Part shown: one piece after another, positions 38,583-45,261 of the stretch
How positions within the stretch are numbered: the stretch's first letter is position 1
Layout: every line of letters begins with the position of its first letter
IMG/VR virus record: IMGVR_UViG_3300020159_002420
Coordinates: 1 to 47,524 of that record
Source of the DNA: a virus
Direction: 5' to 3' (one strand)
Length of the DNA stretch: 47,524 nt
Notes under the pieces: generated by a model
The model's input: only the letters and a program-made list of their open reading frames with translations
What the model was told of the DNA's origin: nothing
The model's database searches: none
Made by a program: the position numbers and the translations under genes

Positions 38583-39347
38583 ATGAAAAAAATCAAACGA
38601 TTATTCTTTGACATTGAAACCAGCCCAAATATTGGGCTGTTTTGGACATCAGGATACAAACTAAACATAAGCCACGATAGCATAATTAAAGAACGTGCTA
38701 TTATCTGTATATGTTACAAATGGGCAGGTGATGATAAAATATATTCATTACAATGGGATAATAACCAAGACGATAAAAAGTTACTAGAAAAATTTATTCT
38801 TGTTGCTAATGAAGCAGATGAAATTGTAGGTCACAATGGTGATAGATTTGATCTTCCTTGGATTAGAACTCGATGTCTGTATCATCGTATTCCTGTATTC
38901 CCTAATTATAGTACATTAGACACATTAAAAAGTGCTCGTTCTAAATTTAAATTTAATAGTAATAAATTAGATTATATTGCTAAATTTTTAGGTATAGGAC
39001 AAAAAACACATACGGGATATGATTTATGGAAAAAAGTAGTACTAGATAAGGATAAAGAATCATTAGATTATATGGTTGAATATTGTAAAAACGACGTTGA
39101 ATTACTAGAAAAAGTATATAATGAAATGTCAACATATATTCCTGCTAAAACGCATCATGGAGTCTTAAATGACGGTGAAAAATATTCGTGCCCCGAATGT
39201 GGGTCAGAAGACATGAAGTTTTCTAAAAAACGTTACTCAGCATTAGGTACACCACGAATTCAATTACAGTGTGGAAACTGTCATAAATATCATACTGTTT
39301 CTAGTACAATTTATGAAAATAAATTAGCTAGTGAGGTAGAAAAATAA
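38583..39347 (+). CDS. RNase H-fold 3'-5' exonuclease with C-terminal zinc ribbon (254 aa)
   Basis: DEDDy set: D10 and E12 in FFDIETS, D87 or D90 in GHNGDRFDLPW, and Y167-x3-D171 in YCKNDVELL. The C-terminal ~60 residues have C203-x2-C206 and C230-x2-C233, a zinc ribbon. The fold is that of DnaB-like polymerase exonuclease domains, free-standing here. Probably acts in DNA repair, replication proofreading or host DNA breakdown. Its middle-type promoter sits inside the late block. Confidence 0.82.
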   Translation: MKKIKRLFFDIETSPNIGLFWTSGYKLNISHDSIIKERAIICICYKWAGDDKIYSLQWDNNQDDKKLLEKFILVANEADEIVGHNGDRFDLPWIRTRCLYHRIPVFPNYSTLDTLKSARSKFKFNSNKLDYIAKFLGIGQKTHTGYDLWKKVVLDKDKESLDYMVEYCKNDVELLEKVYNEMSTYIPAKTHHGVLNDGEKYSCPECGSEDMKFSKKRYSALGTPRIQLQCGNCHKYHTVSSTIYENKLASEVEK

Positions 39348-39348
39348 C

Positions 39349-39356
39349 ATATTTAT
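39349..39356 (+). promoter_or_regulatory. late-type promoter box
   Basis: ATATTTAT, 16 nt before ATG 39373. Confidence 0.55.
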
Positions 39357-39372
39357 ACTAAACAATAACATA

Positions 39373-39738
39373 ATGAAATTAATAAAAGAAGCTAAACGCT
39401 GGCAGAAATTAGCGGGTATATTAACAGAAGCTGATGAAGAAAGTACTACTCCTGAAACTCCGGCTGGTACTATCAGCAAAGAACAAGCTAAACAATTAAT
39501 TAGAAATACTAATGGTAAGTTCTTTACTGCAACTTTTATTAAAAAAGATGGTACAACACGTGTAATGAATGCTCGTTTAGGTGTTAAAGCGTATCTAAAA
39601 GGTGGTGAATTACCTTATGATCCTGAATCAAAAGGATTAATACCTGTATTTGATGTAAAAACAGGAGACTACAGAATGATAAATATAAATACTCTTACTA
39701 ATCTAAAAATAGGTAGTAATACTTATAATATACAATAA
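39373..39738 (+). CDS. tagged SH3-like barrel protein (121 aa)
   Basis: Tag at residues 5-20 (KEAKRWQKLAGILTEADEES) with LTE-A as a protease-like site. Residues ~45-115: FFTATFIKKDGTTRVMNARL, GVKAYLKGGELPYD, LIPVFDVKTGDYRMINI, a known small SH3-barrel type in Bacteroidota phages. The barrel alone, without tag, would be a normal early protein. Overlaps the next start by 1 nt. Confidence 0.7.
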   Translation: MKLIKEAKRWQKLAGILTEADEESTTPETPAGTISKEQAKQLIRNTNGKFFTATFIKKDGTTRVMNARLGVKAYLKGGELPYDPESKGLIPVFDVKTGDYRMININTLTNLKIGSNTYNIQ

Positions 39739-40751
39739 TGATTAAACTATTAGACATATTAAGAGAAATTAGTGAAGAAAAAATAACTATTGGGAATGAA
39801 AAAGATTCTAATTTTTTTATAAACAGTAAAGGAACTAAAAGTAAAAAAATAGATAATATTAGGACATTTTACGGTATAATACAAAACCCAAACGGATCCT
39901 TAACTGGAGAGCAAGTAGATGATTATTTTCACTCTATTAAAGACAGAGAAATTATGTCGGATGAAGAAATATACAAAATTGTTCTACAAACGGCCCCTAG
40001 AAATATTTATATAAAATATCTTATAGTTCTTCCTTCTACATCCGAATTAAATATGGTTTTAATAAATGCTTTAAAACAAAAGTATAAAATATCTGATGAA
40101 AATATATTAACAGATATCACTAAAATAAATTATTTTATAGATGATATGATAGATAAGGAAAAATACTCTCAATCTGATTCTACAACTCAGGGTATGGCCG
40201 ATACTTGGGTAAGAAGTTTAAAGAAAAAATATGGAAATGAGGCACCACCTATGCCTATTAAAAAATCAAAAGATAAAAAAACCGGTCATCCGGGTATACA
40301 AAGTGGAGCTAGAAAATTACTAAGTCCGGTTTATAAAGTTGGAGATATTGAAAAAATAAATGATAGGATACTAGTAGTTGATGATTTTCTTATAGGAGGT
40401 TCATCTTTTAGAGAAGTGTATAACCAGTTATTAGAAAAAGAAATTTTACCTAATAAAATTTTAGGTTATTGTTTTGGAATAAAACAAACTAAAAAGCCAT
40501 TAACTAAACAACAACCTAAGGATTTGCCTAAAAATATAAGACCAATTGATATAGAAATAAAAGGAATTGAAGATGAAATTGCGGATATTAAACGTAACCC
40601 CGATTACTTATATTGGTTGAATAAATTAAAAGGAAAACCTGAAACATCTCCTGGCTATATAGTTAGACTTAAACCATTTGACGAGAAAATTAAACAATTA
40701 GAGGATAAACTTAAAAATGCACAGAGTAGAAGTTTAATTAAAATAGTTTAA
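39738..40751 (+). CDS. PRTase-like protein, tagged (337 aa)
   Basis: N-terminus MIKLLDILREISEEK (tag-like with ISE). Residues ~207-225: RILVVDDFLIGGSSF, with D215-D216, the type-I PRPP-binding loop shape (hhhhDDxhxxGxS). An upstream segment (~90-130, IYIKYLIVLPSTSELNMVLI) would be the preceding Rossmann strands. The C-terminal ~90 residues are a charged helix pair. Could be an active phosphoribosyltransferase or a binding-only relative. Confidence 0.6.
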   Translation: MIKLLDILREISEEKITIGNEKDSNFFINSKGTKSKKIDNIRTFYGIIQNPNGSLTGEQVDDYFHSIKDREIMSDEEIYKIVLQTAPRNIYIKYLIVLPSTSELNMVLINALKQKYKISDENILTDITKINYFIDDMIDKEKYSQSDSTTQGMADTWVRSLKKKYGNEAPPMPIKKSKDKKTGHPGIQSGARKLLSPVYKVGDIEKINDRILVVDDFLIGGSSFREVYNQLLEKEILPNKILGYCFGIKQTKKPLTKQQPKDLPKNIRPIDIEIKGIEDEIADIKRNPDYLYWLNKLKGKPETSPGYIVRLKPFDEKIKQLEDKLKNAQSRSLIKIV

Positions 40752-40777
40752 AAGGCAAAAGTATTTTATTATATTTA
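40752..40777 (+). promoter_or_regulatory. early/middle-type promoter
   Basis: AAGGCAA 40752-40758 and TATATTTA 40770-40777, 4 nt before ATG 40782. Confidence 0.45.
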
Positions 40778-40781
40778 ATAT

Positions 40782-41123
40782 ATGAAAATCGCAATTATAG
40801 GTAGTAGAATATTTAATGATTATTACACTTTACAAGAAACACTTAAGCCATATAAATTTAAAATTACAACAGTAGTAAGTGGAGCAGCCAAAGGAGCTGA
40901 TTTATTAGGTGAGAAGTGGGCATTAGAAAATAATATTAAAACATTAATATTTCCCGCAGACTGGAATAAATATGGTAAAAGAGCTGGTTTTATTCGTAAT
41001 AAAGATATAATTAAAAACTGTGATTACGTTATTGCTTTTTGGGATAATAAAAGTAAAGGAACAGCACATAGTATATCTTTATGCAAAAAATATAATACAC
41101 CATATAAAATAATAAATATATAA
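40782..41123 (+). CDS. SLOG/YspA-like Rossmann protein (113 aa)
   Basis: IIGSR (4-8), VVSGAAKGADLLGEKWA (~31-47), FPADWNKYGKRAGFIRNKDI, DYVIAFWDNKSKGTAHSI: the DUF2493 (YAcAr) branch of the SLOG superfamily, which binds nucleotides or nucleotide-derived ligands. Untagged, with its own short-leader promoter. Role may be nucleotide sensing or hydrolysis; unknown in phages. Confidence 0.8.
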   Translation: MKIAIIGSRIFNDYYTLQETLKPYKFKITTVVSGAAKGADLLGEKWALENNIKTLIFPADWNKYGKRAGFIRNKDIIKNCDYVIAFWDNKSKGTAHSISLCKKYNTPYKIINI

Positions 41124-41124
41124 C

Positions 41125-41358
41125 ATGAACAACCCATCAGACAAAATAACACTAGACGTACCTTTATTTATACGCTTACTAGAATACGCTCGTGAAGATG
41201 CCAAAACAGATATGGATTTACATAACGTAGCCGAACAAGCTATTGCGTTAAGTGGAACCGGCAACACACTAACAATGACCCAATATGATCAAATTGTAGG
41301 GGGATTATCGTTAGATGAATCAAGAAAATTACAATATTTAGCAGGAATCATAAAATAA
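41125..41358 (+). CDS. small protein with C-terminal LQYLAGIIK tag (77 aa)
   Basis: The tag-like motif SRKLQYLAGIIK is the very C-terminus rather than the N-terminus. The body, MNNPSDKITLDVPLFIRLLE, YAREDAKTDMDLHNVAEQ, is helical. Starts 1 nt after the SLOG gene. The tag at the other end suggests that it acts from either terminus. Confidence 0.65.
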   Translation: MNNPSDKITLDVPLFIRLLEYAREDAKTDMDLHNVAEQAIALSGTGNTLTMTQYDQIVGGLSLDESRKLQYLAGIIK

Positions 41359-41361
41359 CAT

Positions 41362-41369
41362 ATATTTAT
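41362..41369 (+). promoter_or_regulatory. late-type promoter box
   Basis: ATATTTAT, 15 nt before ATG 41385. Confidence 0.55.
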
Positions 41370-41384
41370 AATAAATAAAACAAA

Positions 41385-41915
41385 ATGAAAAAACAAATTT
41401 TAAGCGAAGAATTCCGTAGAATGCAAAAATTAGCGGGGTTATTAAAAGAAGGTATTGAACAAAATCAAGAAAAAATATTATACGTCCAGCAAGGTAATGT
41501 AGTTTATGAGTTTGGAATTCAAACAGAGGAAGGAGTTAAACTATTAAATAAAGTATTAGGAGATGAAAATATTGGATATTTGTCTAACCTAACAACAGAG
41601 ATAATTAATAAATTATTATCCTCACCGTTATATCCTAGAATAGCAGCAGAAGCAAAAAAGGCAATGAATGCACTTAGTGGTATTGAACAAGATTTAGAAG
41701 GAGTTAAATTAAGTACCGATTATAAATTTGTTTTAGATGATGGTAAGAATATAGATAAAAAAGATGGTCCAATTGCTATATTAGAATTTAGTGATAATAC
41801 ATTTGATGATGATGATGATAAAGATATTGATGATCAATTTAAAGACTATCTTGAAAGCAAAGGATTTACTGTTAAGCTATATAATAATGAAATAGCTACA
41901 TTTATTGTAGATTAA
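41385..41915 (+). CDS. tagged protein (176 aa)
   Basis: N-terminus MKKQILSEEFRRMQKLAGLL, then KEG: LKE-G is an ideal (L)xE-(G) prohead-protease site. The mature part has two halves: ~30-95 beta/helical (YVQQGNVVYEFGIQTEEG) and an acidic C-terminal domain (FDDDDDKDIDDQFKDYLE). Shares its 5' leader and tag with the next gene. Confidence 0.7.
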   Translation: MKKQILSEEFRRMQKLAGLLKEGIEQNQEKILYVQQGNVVYEFGIQTEEGVKLLNKVLGDENIGYLSNLTTEIINKLLSSPLYPRIAAEAKKAMNALSGIEQDLEGVKLSTDYKFVLDDGKNIDKKDGPIAILEFSDNTFDDDDDKDIDDQFKDYLESKGFTVKLYNNEIATFIVD

Positions 41916-41922
41916 TATTTAT
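41915..41922 (+). promoter_or_regulatory. late-type promoter box
   Basis: ATATTTAT overlapping the previous stop, 19 nt before ATG 41942. Confidence 0.55.
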
Positions 41923-41941
41923 ATAAAACAAATAAAACAAA

Positions 41942-42502
41942 ATGAAAAAACAAATATTAAACGAAGAATTTCATAGAATGCAGCAATTAGCTGGTATTAA
42001 ACCACTATATGAAGCATACACTGGTCCTAAATCTAAATTAGAAAAAATAATCCAACAAGCATGGGGTGAATCCGATATTAATGCTGCTAAAAAACTTGTA
42101 ATAGATTTTATATCTCCTTCTAAAATTAAATCTAAGGATCAAATTATTAATACAATAAAAGGATTAACAAATAAAAGAGAGTTTGATCGATATATGGCAA
42201 ACGCTTTATTGAAATTTGAAAAATTGGGATTATCTGAAGAACAAGTAAATGAAAATTCTTTTGGTCCTGGCAGCAATTTTCAATGGAAATCCTCTCCTAC
42301 TAATCCTGAAGATATGGTAAAAGATGAAGAAGAAGGTGATACTATGACTAAAGCAGAATTCTGGAAATACAATATAATAGGCCGAGACCCAGAAGAAACT
42401 ATTCCAGGTTATGGAACAAAACAACCAGATGGTACTTGGTCATTTACATTTGATGCAGGAGAATTTAGTGGGTTTGTAGAAGGTGATGATTTTATAAAAT
42501 AA
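41942..42502 (+). CDS. tagged late paralogue of the 4905 early protein (186 aa)
   Basis: N-terminus MKKQILNEEFHRMQQLAGIK. Residues ~28-95 align with the untagged early protein at 4905 (VIDF, IINTIK, FDRYMANALLKFEKLGL). The C-terminal ~80 residues form an extra domain (EFWKYNIIGRDPEETIPGYG). The leader and first codons closely match the gene at 41385, pointing to spread of a tag cassette. Confidence 0.7.
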   Translation: MKKQILNEEFHRMQQLAGIKPLYEAYTGPKSKLEKIIQQAWGESDINAAKKLVIDFISPSKIKSKDQIINTIKGLTNKREFDRYMANALLKFEKLGLSEEQVNENSFGPGSNFQWKSSPTNPEDMVKDEEEGDTMTKAEFWKYNIIGRDPEETIPGYGTKQPDGTWSFTFDAGEFSGFVEGDDFIK

Positions 42503-42509
42503 ATAACAT

Positions 42510-42595
42510 ACAGACAGATTCATAGCCTGTTGACTTAATAAAATTATGGAAGCTGTGGCTCCGATCGAAAGATTGGAGCTACTCTCTTTGTCTGT
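42510..42595 (+). ncRNA. structured RNA / terminator with GNRA-capped helix
   Basis: ACAGACA (42510-42516) pairs with TGTCTGT (42589-42595), closing a domain. Inside, GTGGCTCCGATC (42555-42566) and GATTGGAGCTAC (42571-42582) form a 12-bp stem with a GAAA tetraloop and two G-U pairs. CATA/TATG may form a third arm. The 3' strand runs into the -33 box of the next promoter. No U-run, so a plain terminator is not a full explanation. Confidence 0.5.
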
Positions 42596-42617
42596 CAAAA
42601 TAAAAATTTTACATTTA
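42592..42617 (+). promoter_or_regulatory. early-type promoter
   Basis: CTGTCAA 42592-42598, overlapping the closing helix of the RNA domain, and TACATTTA 42610-42617, 4 nt before ATG 42622. Confidence 0.7.
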
Positions 42618-42621
42618 ACTT

Positions 42622-43101
42622 ATGAATATATTTTACATAAACACAGACCCAATTATGGCCGCACAAGAACTATGCGATGACCACATTCGTAAAATGCAAA
42701 TCGAATCTGCACAAATGTGTTCTACAGCACATTGGGCTTCAGGCAGTGAAGCACCATATAAAAAAGCACATTTGAATCACCCATCAACTAAATGGGTTAG
42801 AGAATCTATACACCATTATAGATGGGTTATACAACATGGTTTAGAAGTATGTAATGAATTTATTAAACGTTACGGTAAATATCATAAAACACAAGGCGTA
42901 TTAGAATGGTTACGTGATAATGAACCTAGTATCCCCGATAATGGATTTACTGAGCCACCACAATGCATGCCAGATGAATATAAAAAATCTAATGCTATAG
43001 AAGGATATAAAACATACTATATAGAAGATAAAATTAAAAATAAACAATTAACTTACAATAAATTAAACAACACACCAGAATGGATAAAAAAATCGTTATA
43101 G
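42622..43101 (+). CDS. conserved phage protein of the MNIFYxxxDPxxAA type (159 aa)
   Basis: MNIFYINTDPIMAAQELCDD, HIRKMQIESAQMCSTAHW, YKKAHLNHPSTKWVRESIHH, then EVCNEFIKRYGKYHKTQG. This His-rich helical pattern is widespread in phages; I recall it linked with pyrimidine-dimer glycosylase-like annotations but am not certain. Conserved His/Glu/Arg suggest an enzyme. Its 3' end overlaps the FAD gene by 22 nt. Confidence 0.7.
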   Translation: MNIFYINTDPIMAAQELCDDHIRKMQIESAQMCSTAHWASGSEAPYKKAHLNHPSTKWVRESIHHYRWVIQHGLEVCNEFIKRYGKYHKTQGVLEWLRDNEPSIPDNGFTEPPQCMPDEYKKSNAIEGYKTYYIEDKIKNKQLTYNKLNNTPEWIKKSL

Positions 43102-44369
43102 TTGGCGCTGGCGTATCAACTCAATATGGAGTATTACATTTATTAAAAAATGGATATAATCCTAAATTAATAACTATTATAGATAAAGGCAATAGTATTC
43201 ATAATAGACAACCTGAGGAAGTAATGACAGGAGCTGGTGGTGCGGGAACATGGAGTGATTTTAAAGTAATCCCTTCATTTAAACAAGGTGGATTATTTTA
43301 TCCACACTATTGCCAGAATGAAGAATATGCAAATTTCTTATCAAAACAACTATATGATTATATAGTTGAATATCATCCTGATCCTACTAAAATAATGTAT
43401 ACTGAACCTGTTGAAGAACCTCAATTCATTAAGGATTCACCATTTGAATTAAGACAATCACCTTGCTATCACTTAGGTACAGATTATGGTCAACAACAAG
43501 TAAAAAATATATTTGAATATTTTGATAAAGTTGGAGTAAACCAAATATATAATGTTGAAATAACGAATATTGATTTTAAACGTAATGAAATAGGTATAGG
43601 ACACGATTATATCAAATACGATAATTTAATCATTGGAACTGGTAAATCTGGTATGGATTTACTTACTAATCTAATAAACAAATATAGTCTAGACACAGTA
43701 TCTAAGCCAGCACAGTTTGGAGTACGTTATGAAACTGATGGTAAATATTTTGAAGAATTGAATAAAATAGCATATGACTTTAAATTATATAAAAAATTTG
43801 GAGAAGATAGTGCTCGTTCATTCTGCACAAACAATTTTGCTGCATTTGTAGCAGAAGAAGAAACATATAATATGAAATCGTATAATGGACATGCTCATAA
43901 GGATAAAGACAAATACAATGGTTTAACTAATTTCGGTATATTGCTAGAAGTACGTGGCATAGAAGATCCATTTAAATTTAGTCAAGATTTAGTACAATTT
44001 TTTCAACTAAATGGTGAAGCTACTTATTATTCCCCAACAAATAGAGAACCTTCATTAACTGATCAAGGTACTAAAGTACCGGGATATAAAATATCATTAG
44101 ATAACTTTAAAGAAGGTTTTGGTAAGTATGCTGATTATATATTAGAATTTATAGATGATTTAAATACAACGTTTGGTATAAACGATAACTACATATTTTA
44201 TTGCCCTGAAGTTAAATTCTTAACTAACGAAATAGCATTAGATAAAACCAATTTATCTTTACCACAGTATCCAAACGTTTACTTACAAGGGGATGCTGCC
44301 GGAGCTAGAGGAATTTATATATCAGCCTTACATGGATTGTATATAGCATCATATTTATTACAAAACTAA
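43080..44369 (+). CDS. FAD-dependent oxidoreductase (429 aa)
   Basis: N-terminal dinucleotide fold: KKIVIVGAGVSTQYGVLHLL, followed by acidic IIDKG at the end of strand 2. A C-terminal YPNVYLQGDAAGARGIYIS with G404-D405 gives the second FAD contact. The middle (~185-300) has DNLIIGTGKSGMDLL and FGVRYE. The layout is that of NAD(FAD)-utilizing dehydrogenases of the COG2509 type. Such genes are unusual in phages; the substrate is unknown. Translationally coupled to the preceding gene. Confidence 0.82.
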   Translation: MDKKIVIVGAGVSTQYGVLHLLKNGYNPKLITIIDKGNSIHNRQPEEVMTGAGGAGTWSDFKVIPSFKQGGLFYPHYCQNEEYANFLSKQLYDYIVEYHPDPTKIMYTEPVEEPQFIKDSPFELRQSPCYHLGTDYGQQQVKNIFEYFDKVGVNQIYNVEITNIDFKRNEIGIGHDYIKYDNLIIGTGKSGMDLLTNLINKYSLDTVSKPAQFGVRYETDGKYFEELNKIAYDFKLYKKFGEDSARSFCTNNFAAFVAEEETYNMKSYNGHAHKDKDKYNGLTNFGILLEVRGIEDPFKFSQDLVQFFQLNGEATYYSPTNREPSLTDQGTKVPGYKISLDNFKEGFGKYADYILEFIDDLNTTFGINDNYIFYCPEVKFLTNEIALDKTNLSLPQYPNVYLQGDAAGARGIYISALHGLYIASYLLQN

Positions 44370-44422
44370 CCCATGTACCAAGACCCAAACGAAGAATACC
44401 CAGACTTCATAGAAAATTATTG

Positions 44423-44448
44423 AAGTCCAATACTTTTTACTACATTTA
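44423..44448 (+). promoter_or_regulatory. early-type promoter
   Basis: AAGTCCA 44423-44429 and TACATTTA 44441-44448. Confidence 0.65.
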
Positions 44449-44463
44449 AATAAAATAAATTTT

Positions 44464-44709
44464 ATGGAAACAAAACGCTTAAGACAAGCAGACGGCACCG
44501 TTGTGTATTATGTTAATATAAATGGTACCAATAAAATGCATAATTGGGATAATTATGCCTACATTCCTAAAGGAAGTAGAAATAAAGCCGAATATTATAT
44601 TTTTGGATTTAAATATTCAAAAGACGATTTTTTAGGTGTAAAAAAAGATGGCAATGGAGTACCATTCCATAAAACAGCAGCAGGTAAACAATCAGGAACA
44701 AGAGCATAA
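44464..44709 (+). CDS. small hypothetical protein (81 aa)
   Basis: METKRLRQADGTVVYYVNIN..., ending with a basic disordered tail (HKTAAGKQSGTRA). Beta-rich middle (AEYYIFGFKYS). It precedes the kinase by 3 nt and shares its promoter. No family assigned. Confidence 0.7.
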   Translation: METKRLRQADGTVVYYVNINGTNKMHNWDNYAYIPKGSRNKAEYYIFGFKYSKDDFLGVKKDGNGVPFHKTAAGKQSGTRA

Positions 44710-44712
44710 GTT

Positions 44713-45237
44713 ATGAAAATAGGATTAACAGGAACAGTATCGTGTGGCAAAACTACACTAGTTAAAGCATTAATGGATTTACCTGAATTTAATGGTTACG
44801 AATTTGCTACTGAACGTAGTAAGTATTTACGTGATCAAGGTATAGCATTAAATACAGATTCAACGTTAAAAGGACAAATAGTGTTCGCTGCTGAGCGTTC
44901 TGTTGAATTGATGAAGGAAAAAATAGTAACCGATAGAACAATATATGATGTATGTTCATTTACAATGAGTGCTAATTCAATTGATTGGAACGTTAAAGAA
45001 AAATTTGTTGACTTAATGATGCGTATACGTAATGATTACGACGTTATATTTTATGTTTCGCCTGAAGGTGTAGACATTGAAGACAATGGTGTGCGTACTA
45101 TAGATAGTGAATACCGTGATAAGATAGACTATACAATACGTGAAATGTTAAAGGAATATCCACCTAAACGTTTGGTAGAAATTAAAGGTACTACTGACGA
45201 ACGTATTCAAATAATTAAAGAGACATTATTTGCTTAA
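44713..45237 (+). CDS. NadR-like P-loop kinase (AAA_28 type) (174 aa)
   Basis: Walker A GTVSCGKTT (7-15), then FATERSKYLRDQGI, VTDRTIYDVCSF (DR lid-type pair) and VIFYVSPEGVDIEDNGVRTI (~115-134). This matches the P-loop family of the ribosylnicotinamide-kinase domain of NadR, also common in phages as generic nucleoside kinases. Substrate unproven: nicotinamide riboside or a deoxynucleoside. Confidence 0.75.
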   Translation: MKIGLTGTVSCGKTTLVKALMDLPEFNGYEFATERSKYLRDQGIALNTDSTLKGQIVFAAERSVELMKEKIVTDRTIYDVCSFTMSANSIDWNVKEKFVDLMMRIRNDYDVIFYVSPEGVDIEDNGVRTIDSEYRDKIDYTIREMLKEYPPKRLVEIKGTTDERIQIIKETLFA

Positions 45238-45244
45238 TATTTAT
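45237..45244 (+). promoter_or_regulatory. late-type promoter box
   Basis: ATATTTAT overlapping the preceding stop, 17 nt before ATG 45262. Confidence 0.5.
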
Positions 45245-45261
45245 ACCCATAAACCACAAAC

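Noticed and set aside
42510-42595. Hammerhead ribozyme
   Set aside because: GAAA is a tetraloop here; the CTGATGA core is missing.
44373-44423. 16-aa ORF MYQDPNEEYPDFIENY
   Set aside because: Intact, but too short to support; its stop overlaps the promoter for 44464. Could be a leader peptide.
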